DNA from: Ascaphus truei
Taxonomy: Eukaryota > Chordata > Amphibia > Anura > Ascaphidae
Reading direction: 5' to 3'
Length of the DNA: 64,000 nucleotides
Assembly (NCBI GenBank): GCA_036426205.1
Contig: CM071587.1
Location: forward strand, 2,209,068 to 2,273,067
Shown: piece after piece, positions 1 to 12,117 of the stretch
How the letters are laid out: each line of letters begins with the position of its first letter
Numbering within the stretch: the stretch's first letter is position 1
Position numbers and translations under genes: made by a program
The notes under the pieces: model-generated
Database searches by the model: none
What the model was told of the DNA's origin: nothing
Seen by the model: only the letters and a program-made list of their open reading frames with translations

Positions 1-69
1 TCTTTCCCAAACTAATTAGGTTGTTTAGAGCCGTTACAGGGAAACAAGTTCAGATAGCATTTTTACACG

Positions 70-118
<49 letters not shown>

Positions 119-664
119 ATTGATATTCAGTTTACCAATTGCAATACCAAATGTTGTACTTCCTTTCTCTTTACTTTGGTCCTTCCATTTCTTGCCGGAC
201 TAGGAGTCCTAGGGTACACTGGAGCACACTGTAAAAGTTTGTGGGACTTTGTATACAAATACTGCATCCTGGGAAGCACTGGTCTAGTAGTCTTATAGTT
301 ACCATGCTGTGATAGAAAAGTCAGTCATATACGGTCTTTTCTGCCCCTGTGTCCTTATATCACCTGGAGCTGGGGGGATCCGATGGGAGGGGCAGATTTG
401 GTAGGCTATAGTTTTCTGTGCCTTATGGGCTCACTAGACATTGCTAAATTAAAAAGAATGTGTCTTTGTGCTGCTGTATCAGTCTCTAATTTGCCAGCGC
501 GATGCAAAGAAATGACATTAAGTTCTAGGGACGACAAATGCAAACATGAATAAGAACCAGGAAGCACTGCAGATGCTAGAAGACGCCAATATTACTGCAA
601 GCTCCGGGATACACTGCAAGGGCAAGGAGCGGAAAGCAACGTAACAGAAGGTGATCCTCATACA
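1..664. other. Non-coding stretch with a TATC microsatellite
   Basis: No coding region or recognisable transposon is seen here apart from the TATC run at 71-118. The short open frames have no family features and sit in low-complexity sequence. It lies upstream of the candidate promoter and may be ordinary 5' flanking DNA. Confidence 0.5.
71..118. repeat. (TATC)12 microsatellite
   Basis: Twelve uninterrupted TATC tetranucleotides are directly visible. The purity suggests a length-polymorphic locus. No function is implied. Confidence 0.97.
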
Positions 665-847
665 CAGGAGTGGCAAACTCCAGTCCTCAAGGGCCAGCAA
701 CAGGTCAGGTTTTAAGGATATCCCTGCTTCAGCACAGGTGGTGCAGTCGTTGACTGAGCCACTGATTGAGCGGCCTGTGCTGAAGCCAGGATATCCTTAA
801 AACCTGGCCTGTTGGTGGCCCTTCAGGACTGGAGTTGGCCGCCCCTG
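665..847. mobile_element. H1 hAT-like MITE, copy 1
   Basis: This is a 183-bp near-palindromic element whose two halves are inverted copies. It starts CAGGAGTGGC and ends GCCCCTG, with internal motifs related to AACAGGTCAGG and CTTCAGCACAGGTGG. The flanks CTCATACA and CTCATATC match at six of eight bases, which fits a decayed 8-bp hAT duplication. There is no transposase, so it would depend on an autonomous relative. Confidence 0.85.
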
Positions 848-1740
848 CTCATATCGTTTGTGAGGTCTGCTATTGGGAATGGAGTATTGAACATAGAAGG
901 TCCCTTAAAGGTTCCTGCCCAGTTACAAAGTTAAGAACAGAATCATTTGTCAGCGTCTCTTTTTGCTGCTGAGAGCTGCTTACCACAAAAATCTTTATGT
1001 GGTCTACAAAGGGGGGAGAAGCTATCTCTCTGCAGAGGTACCTTATTATGGCAGCCTGACCTTCACAGGACTTTGTGCACAGAATTGTGTTTTTGCCATT
1101 AAATACACAGCTAGAGCATTAAACAGCAGGTCTCAGGGGCAACATGAGGCACAAAATACATTGTGGGCACACACCACAACTGCTCGATCCTATTCTCAGT
1201 CTTAACAAATGACCACAGTATATTTAAGGTTTGTTTTCCATGTGATAGCTGATTTATATAATTTGTCTGTACCGCTGAGATGGCCTTATAGGTCCTATTG
1301 ATTATTGGAATATTGGTTTCAATTCCCTACAGTACTTCCTTCAATACAAAGTACATGTATGTAGGTGTGTATATATATGCAGTAACACATGCAGCAACAT
1401 GCCTTGTATATACTCACATGCCAAGACACCAACACATACGTGGACAAACACAGCAGAATGACCACGGTTGCCTACAATGAAAGCACAACACACACATAAA
1501 TACAAGAACACAAAGATGTGTTCGAACACGTCAAGAGACTAGTGAAAAAACACCAAGATCCATAGTACCCATGCAAACTCACCAACGCACGCATGTTTAG
1601 AACACAACACACACACACACGGATACACATGTCAGGGGTTATCTGTCTCCTATCACACTGCTGGGCTGACCATACATAGCAGGAGACCAGGCAAGCAATT
1701 GGGGAAGGCAGAGAGGCTGCAAGAGGAGATGTCTCTTTAT
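848..1740. other. Non-coding stretch, no recognised feature
   Basis: No coding segment or known repeat is recognised. Around 1340-1620 the sequence is rich in CA/TG dinucleotides, which generates meaningless short frames on both strands. Confidence 0.4.
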
Positions 1741-1744
1741 TTGG

Positions 1745-2004
1745 CCTGGCTAAAAATAGCCCCAAAACTAGGAGAGAAAAAGGCCAAGTCGGGAACTTGC
1801 AGGACTAGTAGTCAATGGGCTGAAAGACGCAATGCTCCACACACCCTCCCAGCCTCTGTGCTCTGCAGCTGGCAGGTTATTTTTGCCATGGCTTACTAAA
1901 TATGGTCAGGGAGGGAATGGCACGAGAAGAGGCCACTTGCTGGGCTGAGCATGCTTCAGATGCTTAGCTGGGTATATAAGCACTTGAAAGGTGGATTTCC
2001 TTTC
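1745..2004 (+). promoter_or_regulatory. Candidate muscle-type core promoter
   Basis: Muscle-promoter motifs occur in order on the plus strand: a MEF2 consensus CTAAAAATAG (1750-1759), an E-box CAGCTG (1866-1871), a CArG-like CTAAATATGG (1896-1905, one mismatch), an M-CAT core as GGAATG (1914-1919), a second E-box CACTTG (1934-1939) and TATATAAG (1973-1980). The TATA box would place initiation near 2005. The motifs are seen directly; that they form a functional muscle promoter is inferred from spacing and combination. The downstream gene is not identified. Genes with far-upstream muscle first exons, such as MEF2C, are one possibility but nothing here proves it. Confidence 0.45.
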
Positions 2005-2268
2005 TGATCACAGGGTTTTCGGATTTGCTCGCCCCCCTTTCCCGTTCTGTGCCTTCCACTTCTCCTGCCTACTCTCCCCAACATCTCTTGCACTTTCTTT
2101 ACTTCTGGTTTATTCTGTCTTCCTCCCCACCCCCACCCACTTTTTTTTTTTTGCTTTGAACTGTCCGGTTTAACCTTTGGAGAGGAACAAATTAACACAG
2201 CATTGGTGCAGCCAGCACTAGGTTGCAGACGTTTTTTTGGAATTTGGGACGTGCTACTTACTGTACAA
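2005..2268 (+). other. Candidate non-coding first exon
   Basis: The sequence begins about 25-30 bp after TATATAAG and ends with CAA followed by the donor GTGAGT at 2269-2274. It contains pyrimidine-rich tracts and no convincing long frame, so it would be 5' untranslated sequence spliced to a distant coding exon. The start is placed only by TATA spacing. No known transcript sequence is recognised. Confidence 0.35.
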
Positions 2269-2274
2269 GTGAGT

Positions 2275-3854
2275 TTTGATATTTTTACAGGTTGTGTGAC
2301 CAAAAGGGATTATTTAAAGGTTTTGCATCTTAAAGCCGCTTATCGCAGCAATCTGTAAATGTTCGCCACAAAGGTGGTAGAATGGGTCGTGTCCACCTTC
2401 TCGGCTCTCGGAAGCAAAATGAAGCTGAAAATGCAATGTGGCCACAAAGCAGAACTGTTTAATTTCTCTCTCTTGCAAAATGACCCCAGTGTATTTTAAC
2501 CTCTGTTTTTCAAGGTGAGAATTGATTAACACTGCAATCTATGAATAAGCACAACCTTCAACAGGGCTGGTGCCTCTGGACACCCACTTCTTAGCAATGT
2601 CCTTTTGCCTGGAGCTACAGTATGTATCTATGAATGCTGCCTCTATTTCAGGCACCTCTCAGTGTACCACTTCCCATCTTTCTCAAGATCCTTAGCCTCT
2701 CCATTCCATCCCTCATAGCACTCCATCCTCTGGGAGGATGCAGAAAGACTTGGGCTGTGTTGAGGTGCCTGCTACGAGGGTGAGGGGGGGTGGGGGGGAG
2801 GGTAGAGAAGCAGATGAGGGGGTGGGGGGAAGCTGGTAATGTCTCTCTCTCTCTCTCTCTCAAAGTGTGGACTAATACCATTACAGGGCCTGTTCTCTTT
2901 CTCCCTTCCTGCATTAGAGATTGGCTCTGGGAGAGGGGAAGGCGGTTGCAGCATAATATTACCTTGTGATTCTGTGACCCTCCTCTATGCATCCCTAACT
3001 CTCAAAAGCTGATTCAGCTAGTGCTCTGGTGACTCCACTGCTGCAACAGACTCTTCTAACAGGGTATGTGTCTCTCTCTCTCTCTCTCTCTCCCTCCCTT
3101 TGCTCTATGCTGTTCTCTCTTCCTCTGGCTTCACCAGCTCAGCTTGATTTTAATGCTGCCTAATGCTAACACAGGGTTTACCTGCTCCATCCAAACTTGC
3201 CTGGTGACTCTGAGCAGCTCTCATCCTAAGTGGATGCATGTGTGGGTTTTGTACCTGGGGGTGCATTAAAATGTTTCCTTTTGTGCTTTGGTACAGAAAG
3301 AAATTCCCCATTGCAGAATTCTGCAGAGCCAGCAATGAACTGGGTGCTGCCACCTTACAACTTTGACATGCAATCAGTTGGGGAGGTTAATGCTTTCAGT
3401 GCTGACAGGGGGCCTCCTTTCTTCCTGCAGCAGTGAAGGGGTTAGCGTGAGCTTTATTATGACAGGGGATATTGTACATGAGCCGGAGAAAAAATGTGTG
3501 TTTGTTTAATTAGCCAGGAACATCATTGTATGAAAATACATACAACCCCATAGTAGCGGACGCAGCATGCTTATTCTGACATTTGGTTAATAATAAATGA
3601 CTGTGTTTGTTGCATTATACATGTGACTATTAGCCTTCATTACATGCCGTGATATATGTGGATATTTTCTGCAAACATTATAAATCCATACCATGCAATG
3701 CTAAAACATTGCAATTGCAGTATGTTGTGAGTACCTGGTGACCAATAGAATATCCCATCTGTATGCTACAGTATTATGTATATCTATTTGCATAAACTCA
3801 ACGTATATGTGTGTGCCTGCGTGTGTTTGTGTATTTGGCTATATATATATATAT
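2275..3854. other. Non-coding stretch, possible start of a first intron
   Basis: If the upstream exon is real this is intronic. It contains two CT runs (about 2841-2862 and 3069-3093) and a G-rich tract near 2782-2830. No coding exon or transposon is recognised. Confidence 0.4.
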
Positions 3855-3924
3855 GATTTTGTGTGAACGGTATCGTGTATATATATATACATATATATAT
3901 ACACGATACCGTTCACACAAAATC
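3855..3924. repeat. Perfect 70-bp palindrome (34-bp arms)
   Basis: The left arm begins GATTTTGTGTGAACGGTATC and the right arm is its exact reverse complement through 3924. Only two bases separate the 34-bp arms. The inner part is an AT alternation. The structure could extrude as a cruciform or form a hairpin transcript. No clear target-site duplication is seen, so assignment to a MITE family is not possible. Confidence 0.95.
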
Positions 3925-5154
3925 AGCAGACTGCACTCAGGTTAAGCAATTTAATTGATGTATAATGGAGAAAAGAGAAAGTGAGAGAGCAAGAAAGAGA
4001 GTCAGAGAGGAGAGGAAGTGAGATGTAAAAGTGAATGATAAACCATTCATTATGTCTGTTTAGACTTCTTGAAAAGTAACCCATGAATATGGTTATTGCT
4101 ATATCTGCATAGAACTAGTTGCATGTTCAATGTCACACTTTAGAGCCACTCAGGGCCCTGTATCTGACTATGGAGGGAGACAGGTTCCAGTTACTTTATC
4201 CACTGACAGGCGGAGGTCTTCCTAAATGTCACCACAATTTGCTGCTATGTATGTATGTATGATTGTCGGGCTCATTAGGATTCAAAGACACTAGTTAAAT
4301 TCAAGAGACTATCGGTGATATTGAATGGGCTATCCCTTGCACATTGCAAACATGATCTGACAACTCGGTAATAGACATCTAAGTAATTGTGTGTTTCCAG
4401 ATATCTGTTAGAGACTATTTGAGAGCACTGCAAACTGCGAGGTTTGTTTGCAGGTCTCTTAAGTAAAGGTGTTCCAAAAAGTAACAGAGCAGGGGGGTGA
4501 TGTCCGCTTCAAATTCATCTTCTTTTGAGATGCCTCAGCAACATTGTGTGTGTGACCCTTTCGTACATATGGTCATCGTAAATGTTTCTTTGCACCAGCC
4601 ACCCAAATTGAAGAGGGCTGCATGTGGCAGATTGCAGAGAATTCTTCCCATCAATTTGAGTCGGCTGTCTTTCATAAATATTATCATTATTAATACACTG
4701 CAGGGCTACAAAGTATACAGGAAGAGGAGAAGCAGAAATGCAGGAAACACTGATACACGGGCACCCCCTGCTTTAACATGTAACATATAAGTAATATTAC
4801 GGGACATAAAGACACTGCAACAGTATATATAGTTATGGCAAAGGACGACAGAGAGGTCGCGTGAGGATTTTCTGTAAGGGCGTGACATGCTGAAGTTTTT
4901 ACACCGTTGCAGTGCTTCATACAATGGAAACTTGCGGTTGGGGGCAGAGATTTAAGTAATGTTTGACTTAAAATAGTAACATTATTTGATTGAATTGACA
5001 AGGTTTTTTTTACCCCTGCAATGGACTATGTAGTATCTTGCCTGAAATGATCCCCAGTTATCTCCCTATCCTTGCAGTCCCTCATATCCCAGCCTTCGTG
5101 CACCTCATCTGTAAAAAGCCACAGGGGATTTAAGATTCCTCTTCACTGCAACAT
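3925..5154. other. Non-coding stretch with a purine-rich patch
   Basis: A GA-rich tract lies at about 3966-4022. The rest shows no exon, known repeat or strong inverted repeat that I can recognise. Confidence 0.4.
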
Positions 5155-5884
5155 GCTCCCCCCCTGCCTAAAGCCCAGCTCCCACCCTGCCTAAAGCCCA
5201 GCTCCCCCCCCCTGCCTAAAGCGCAGCTCCCCCCCTGCCTAAGCCCAGCTCCCCCCCCCTGCATACCCATACGTCTCACCCCGCCTAAAGCCATCTCCCA
5301 CCCGCCTAAAAGCCAGCTCCCACCCTGCCTAAAAGCCCAGCTCCCCCCCCTGCCTAAAGCGCAGCTCCCACCCTGCCTAAAGCCCGCTCCCCCCCAGCCT
5401 AAACGGCAAACTCCCCACCCTGCCTAAACAAGCTCCCCCCCCCCGCCTAAAGCCCAGCTCCCACCCTGCCTAAAGCCCAGCTCCCACCCTGCCTAAACCC
5501 CAGCTCCCACCCTGCCTAAAGCCCAGCTCCCACCCTGCCTAAAGCCCAGGTCTCACCCTGCTTAAAGCCCAGCTCCCACCCTGCCTAAAGCGCAGCTCCC
5601 ACCCTGCTTAAAGCGCAGCTCCCACCCTGCCTAAAGCCCAGCTCCCCCTTGCTTAAAGCCCAGCTCCCACCCTACCTAAGGCCCAGCTCCCCCCTGCCTA
5701 AAGCCCAGCTTCGATGCTGCCTAAAGCCCATCCCCTCCTCCCCCCCCTGCCTAAAGCCCAGCTCCCATCCTGCCTCAAGCCCAGCTCCCATCCTGCCTCA
5801 AGCCCATCTCCCATCCTGCCTCAAGCCCATCTCCCACCCTGCCTAAAGCTCCGCTCCGACCCTGCTCCCACCCTACCTAAAGCA
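5155..5884. repeat. C-rich minisatellite, about 23-bp unit
   Basis: About thirty imperfect copies of a unit containing CTGCCTAAAGCCCAGCTCC lie head to tail over 730 bp. Unit length varies through different C-run lengths. The plus strand is strongly C-rich and the complement G-rich. Proline-rich frames across it are repeat artefacts. Confidence 0.95.
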
Positions 5885-6834
5885 GTCAGTGAAATGATCC
5901 AGTGGATGCGGGAAGCAGAGCTTGTGATATTGTCTAAATCCTTTTATTCTACATGGAGTAACATTGTATAGAAATGGAATTCACTAACAATTCCCAATCT
6001 TTACCGTCCCACTATATAAAGAATCACCTAACATAGCGGAAATTGGGCTGGTAAATACCCTTCAATATATTTTAGTCTAGCAAAAAAGTCTCCCCAACTA
6101 TTTAAGTGCTTACTCACTATATAATCCTAGCCCAAGAAAATAAAACAGCTAGAAATGAAATACAAACAAATTCAATGATGAAGTTTCAGGGCAGAGAGGG
6201 TACACGATTTTCATAAACCTCACAAAAAGATGTGGTAATATATGTTATATTTAACCTTGAAAACCAGGGGGACAAGTTGCAAGTGTTGGAGAGTTGGAGG
6301 AGATCAGGAGGAGATCAGGAGAAGATCAGGAGAAGATCAGGAGAGCAGGGCCTGTTTAATATTTCTTGCGGTTATTACACATACGGGGTCACTTAAACAT
6401 CACTGCCTAGAACGACTAAATTTTACTATAACACGGTGTAAACGTGGACTGATATCTCAGACTATTTAACTGCACATCCTCATCCCAACATTAGCTGCAC
6501 CTAAAGTTTAACATTTTTCCTGTTTTCTTGCTGCAAAGCAAATGCACTGCCTGCCGTCCCAGCCATGAAGTGTTTAATATATTAGGCTAAAACGCCCTTT
6601 ACCTGGTCCCAGCAGCTCACCGAGAGCAGATGAACCTAGTTTCCTGTGGTCTGATGAATGCGGTGCGCAGTGAGGGATTCATACCCCACAAGCGGCATTG
6701 TGACATCATTGTGCACGCAGAATCCAAGGATTTGGATACCCTCATAGCATGGAAAACTGTTTCTCATCGTTCAATTCAAACTCCTGTAGCAATATATAGC
6801 GTGGTTAACAGAAATAGGATTTATTTTGTTACAG
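5885..6834. other. Non-coding stretch with a short 11-bp repeat
   Basis: Four copies of an 11-bp unit (AGATCAGGAGA type) occur at about 6300-6345. Nothing else is recognised. Confidence 0.5.
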
Positions 6835-7033
6835 CAGGGGGTGGCTAACTCCAATCCTCAAGGGCCACCAACAGGTCAGGTTTTCAGGATATCCCTGCTT
6901 CAGCACATGTTGGCTCAATCAGTGGCTCAGTCATAATGAGTGATCCACTGATTGAGCCGCGTGTGCTGAAGCAGGAATATCATGAAAACCTGACCTGTTG
7001 GTGGCCCTTGAGAACTGTAGTTGGCCGCCCCTG
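6835..7033. mobile_element. H1 hAT-like MITE, copy 2
   Basis: This 199-bp copy begins CAGGGGGTGGC and ends GCCCCTG, with the characteristic AACAGGTCAGGTTTTCAGG arm and its inverted partner. The flanks TGTTACAG and AGTTACAG agree at seven of eight positions. The centre around 6926-6940 is the least symmetric part. Confidence 0.9.
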
Positions 7034-8459
7034 AGTTACAGTCTTAGAATAATTCAAATGCAAAATAAACATCATTTGCAGCTGATATTAATTCTATGTA
7101 ACTCAATTTTTGTCCAGCTTTAGGCACCTGCCGCGAGAAAGCCATACAACGCCATACAAGGCGTCATATTTTTGCCAAGCTAATGTCCCTTTTTTTCTTA
7201 ATTTTGTGTTTCATTGCATTTTCAAATGGAGTTACGGGACAGAAATGAACCAGGGGTTGGGGGGTATGGGGTACAGTTCCAGTAGATCAGTATCACGTTA
7301 GCGGGTGCAATTGGTCACGTAATTCACATACTGTATAGCAGTTTATCGTGTCCCTTTTTTAATTCTTGTCTCCTGAATGTGACACAGGTAATCCCCATAC
7401 AAAAAAACCAAGCATGCGAAATCTATGGGGTCGATTGTATCAAGTCTAGCGTAGTGCAAGCCTGAAGCAGAAAGTTGCACCATACAGTATGTATCGGAGA
7501 AAATCCTATATCTTTAATTAAGACTTTTCCTTCGGTACATACGGTCTGTATTTTGTGTCCCAATTGTACAACTTTTACTTGATACCTCAGCTCCCAATTA
7601 ACCCCCATATCTGTGTAGCTGCAAGACTCAGGCATTGGTCATATAAAAATAATGACACCCTGTGGGTTACGGTTTCATGCTCCCCATGCGATCTTTTGGG
7701 ATGACAGATATTAATAAAGATAAAGCTCAGGGAGGCAATCCAGCCAAATAATTGAATCATACTTTTCCTTGTCATTAGAAAATGCATCAGATTGTTGTCT
7801 CAATTAGCGTGGCTTTTCCTGGAGACTTACGAGGCTTCTCCCGCAGCAACAGGGTTAAAAATAAATGCTTTGCTTGTTACAGTCATTTTACATAAACCCT
7901 CTTTAAAGGGTTTATTAAAGGGCCGTGACAAAAGCAGCAAAATTCCTTAACACTAAAGGAGCCGTCCCCCATTTGCCTGTAAATTGGTATTGATCGGCGC
8001 AGCTGTGTGTGTGTGTAACGGGGATGGGAGGAGGGTTGTAGGGGGACGGTGGAATGAGGCAGGTAAGTTCACCAGCTGAGCATACCATTACAGCAATGCT
8101 GAGTGAGCAGGAAACGCCACGGTGACCTCTTGCTTTGCCAGATGACTAAATCCAGCTCATAATGGTCTTCTATTCAGTCTGATCATCATTTTCAGTAGTG
8201 GCACTCACTCTACATTGTTAGGGGAGCTTTAAAGCTCAGAGTAGTGAACAGACAGCAAGCCAGAGAAAGAGAGAGAGAAAGAGGGGGGAGACAAAGAGAG
8301 ACAGATTGGTGTAAAGTAGTGAGACACACAGACTTCCAAGCATGGCCTTTACCTGTCGCTCCTCCTGGCTACGCTCATTTATCTTTCATTTCAGACGCCC
8401 GCTCATGTAATAATAATGTCCCTGTTTGGAGAAATAATGGACAAACGTAATGCCATTTC
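7034..8459. other. Mostly unique-looking non-coding DNA
   Basis: Apart from the inverted-repeat element at 7432-7590 this stretch looks single-copy. A GA-rich patch lies at about 8258-8306. No coding exon is recognised. Confidence 0.35.
7432..7590. mobile_element. Putative MITE with GTATCAAGT inverted ends
   Basis: GTATCAAGT at 7437-7445 is matched by ACTTGATAC at 7577-7585. An inner pair, CAGTATGTATCGG and CGGTACATACGG, adds symmetry. The total is near 159 bp with no coding capacity. The exact ends and target duplication are not clear. Confidence 0.4.
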
Positions 8460-8479
8460 ACATAAAAAGAAATAAATCA

Positions 8480-8572
8480 GAGCAGAGGGCACAGCCTTTG
8501 TCTGTAGCGCGGTGAGAGGCACTTGGTCTGAAGCACCGGCCAGCAGCGGAGCATCGTCTCTGGACCCTAGAG
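8480..8572 (+). other. Candidate 5' exon with strong donor
   Basis: A segment running through GAAGCACCGGCCAGCAGCGG ends CTAGAG and is followed by GTAAGG at 8573, a strong donor match. An A/T-rich CACATAAAAAGAAATAAATC lies about 20-30 bp before the guessed start. It could be an alternative untranslated exon of the same plus-strand gene as the 2005 exon. The donor is visible; exon status and the 5' boundary are inferred. Confidence 0.25.
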
Positions 8573-11500
8573 GTAAGGATTCTCCTTCTATTCTCTTCCT
8601 AATTCTGTGTTTGTTTGCTGCTCATCCTGCCTGTCTGCTCCCCAAGCTTAGCTCTCCCCCCCCCCCTCATGTTGTCAGCCATCCACCTGACACTCCGTTT
8701 AAGTTGAGAGTGTACAATTTGGTTTCAGGGCTGTGAACCTTTACAACCTCCCCTGTATAACACAGAGCTTCCCAATCTTCTTTGCAAGGAGATCTTCCAA
8801 CGCCTTGGCTATCCGTGACCTGCTGCACGTTGCACAGCAACACAGATATTAGATATACCCCATGGCTTTGTATTACAGAGCTAATTCTAGCTAGTTCCTT
8901 GTGGTTATCTGGCCAGGGCATAATACTGTTTAGTATCCTCCTCATTTTATTTATTCCTGTTTTGCTAATTTTCATGACACACCTGGCCTGGAATCATTAG
9001 ACAATCACACACGCAGGCGAGCTGGCTGCTGAGTTGGTGACAATCACATTATTTGGCGTCTGGGATTTTGCTGAAGGGTGCCTATGAGGCAGTGCCCTTG
9101 ATGCACAGTTTCGGACACATTTTGCCGCATAGAACTGCTTTGTGAACGAGCGGCATCCAAGCCCAATGCCCCCTTTGCGTTCATTATATACGAACAGTTT
9201 TCAGAATTTCTGAACTAATAAATTGTATCACAACAACTGGGTGAAGAAGAGGGTGCAAAGGGTATAACGTATTTGTGATATTATTCGATATTAAAATGAA
9301 TCCTGTATTCCTTGCAGGTCAGGGATCCCAGTCATATGACAAATTATAAGCATCAATATTTTATATTAAAAATAACAAAATAAGACTGTTGGGCATTAAG
9401 TCATTAACACCTTACTACTCAACTCCGTACTGTTGAGCGTACACCAACACCAATTTGGTATGGGGGAAATAACCTCACAGTTGAGGCACTGGCCTCTGAA
9501 GTGGTACATCTCAGTGTGAGCCCGATTGCAAGCTCTTTGGTAAAGTTCCTTTATCTCAGGAGTGGACTTTATACTGTAGAATAGCGGGCCTGTTATGTAT
9601 TGTGCCTGCACTGCTGTATTCTTATGTACTGTACAGAACTGTATATGTGTATACAAATACACTATGTATCCGTTCACAACCTTGTGTACAAAAAACATCT
9701 ATTTGCAATATGTCCACCCTGCCAAAGGATATGCCCGCCTGCAAGGAATACACCCCTGCCAGTGGCCTGCAATGTGTTACTGCCCCCCTGGCAGTAGTGG
9801 GGGGGGGGGGGGGGGCGGGAGAGGTTACATTATGACAATATCAGAGCTGATATGTAGGATCATTTCCGTATGTCTGCATTATAAACTTTTCACTTTCTTA
9901 GAAGTGGCAGATTGATATATAAAGGCGAGGAATAAAGGGAATTATTAACCCCATATCCTATAATCTCTGCCCCATTGGAATTATAGCAGCACATATTTCC
10001 TACATAGTGCATATTCCCTGCCAGAATTCATACTGTACAGTTCTAGGAAGCCACATTTTGGAAGATCACTGGCTGATTTGTGGAGGATGATTTAGGCTGC
10101 TTCAGATTGAACTGAATTCTCCGCCCTTGGGGCTCCTGTAACCACCCTTTTCCAGCGCTTCTTTCTTCCCCTCAACACAGCTCCGGACCTGCAGAACGCG
10201 CAGACCCTGTTTGGGAGACATACTTCTTTATAGCTCCATATGAAACTGCCACTGCTATGGAATGTAAAGAAGTATGTATCTCAGGTGGGGATTTTGCTGC
10301 ACTGGGATTAAAGGGCACCGTTCTGTTAGAGACATTTAAACCTTCCAACACTGGTTTTGAACTCAACTTGTAGCAGTGTTGTGTGTGACTGTGACTTCGC
10401 ACTGCTGGTGGGTTTGAAACATATTGCTTCAGGCCCTTGTGTGCTTGGTTTATTGAAATGCAATCTGTTGATTTAGCAACTCTGCTCAACGCTCATGTAA
10501 ATTTCCACCTTCTGCCAGTGGTAATGTGCTGGAATCCTCTATTGCTGACCTAACCAGTCTGGGACAGAGAGGTGCATTGCAGGAGTTGGGAGATCAGTGC
10601 AGCCTTTATTTAATGAAATGAAGATGCAGGTTCCAGGTGCAAACTGGTCCTTCCCCAGGCGTGCCTGTAAAGCTTCAGAAACGTTGTGTTGCATCTCTGC
10701 ATCTTCAATACCGTAAACAAATGCTTCACTGAAGCGGCAGCTTGCGCCAATGATGGCAATATAACCCCTTTAGTGCCGAACAGAATCGCGGTGTGTGTTG
10801 CAAAGTGCTGCAGGCGCTTTGTGCAATTGAAATATTGATCACTGAAAAACATGAATGTCAGCATCATTTAACCCTTTTATAGCGGGAATGGACTGCAGTG
10901 ACCCCTATACATTTAGCAGCATGTGTAGGAGTCATTCTATAGCCGTTAGAGACCTTTACAAGTCGTTCAAATGAACACTGGTAAAGACTGGGCGATCCCA
11001 GCTTAGCAAATCACCATGAGTCACTTGACCTGTTCACAGTCGGATGCGTCTTAACACCCTGTAGCTCCACCCGGCAGTGAAAGGGTCAAAAAAAAAAATA
11101 ATAAGTTCGGGGGTTAGAATAGGCAGAGATAATTATATATTTTTTTAAACAGAAAACCCTGACCTAGCAGACTGGGAGAAGAGTCAATTGATGATCTTGT
11201 GCTAGTGTGTGTATTGTTGTACCACTTTGACTGTGTCAGCAGGTGGAACTGCTCATCAAGGCATTAAATATTCAAAGAGCTGACTGCGGCAGGACCGGTG
11301 AGAGAGAGACCACACCAGGAAAACGCGTCCAAATTCAGGGTCTTTCCTCCCAGCGTGTTTCTGTGTTTTTAATACTCTTTCCCCTTCTTTTGCAGAGCGG
11401 CAGCTTTTTATTGGGGGGGGTTTGAAAGCGAGCGGGACTGGCGTTTCCGGTAGGTTAGGCGGGTGTTTATGATCCCCGAAACCTATTAAATGGAAATCTC

Positions 11501-12117
11501 ATTTTTTTTTTACCATTCTAAACCCGAGGTATAAAATAAAGGGGAGCGCCTTCGCTGGATTTTTTGGGGTCTTATCTCGATTGGTTTTGATTTGAACTTT
11601 TTCATAAAGTTTGCACATTTTGCTGTTCGTGATCTCGAAACGTTCTTCCTTGTTCCCTAATAATAATAAAAATAAAAAAATACGTCAGATCCAAGGATGA
11701 GTCTTTCTCCAGATTCGTCCAGATTCAAAGGTTTGTTCTGGAGTTTGTCTCAAACTTCTGGACAGGCTTAAAGGTTTGGATTTCGAACCCGCAAACCTGC
11801 CCATCCTTAGTTTAACGTGTCATTAATGGAGATAGAATTGCTCCAGAGTGCAGTTATTTGGGGCAAAAGTGCCAGGCTTTCTTTTTTCATATTCTTATCT
11901 GTCGGGAGTTTTTTTTCTACACCAAGTATAATGATATAATTATATGATAATGTATCCTTATTCCCTGATTCTTCCCTGAGCGGTAAAGTAGGAGTAGAGT
12001 GTAGGGTACAAATCTTTTTGGGATAAAGAAGTTGATACTGCTGTGTGTGACCGATATCCTTTAGAGAGGATATGGGGAAGGGTATATATCCCTGTCATCT
12101 GTGAAGCAGAGGAAGAG
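8573..12117. other. Long non-coding stretch, no recognised element
   Basis: Low-complexity features include a C run near 8658, a G run at about 9800-9816 and A runs near 11090. No coding exon, LTR or inverted-repeat transposon was recognised. The short frames have no domain-like composition. The low visible repeat content makes it a candidate for old single-copy or conserved non-coding DNA. Confidence 0.35.
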
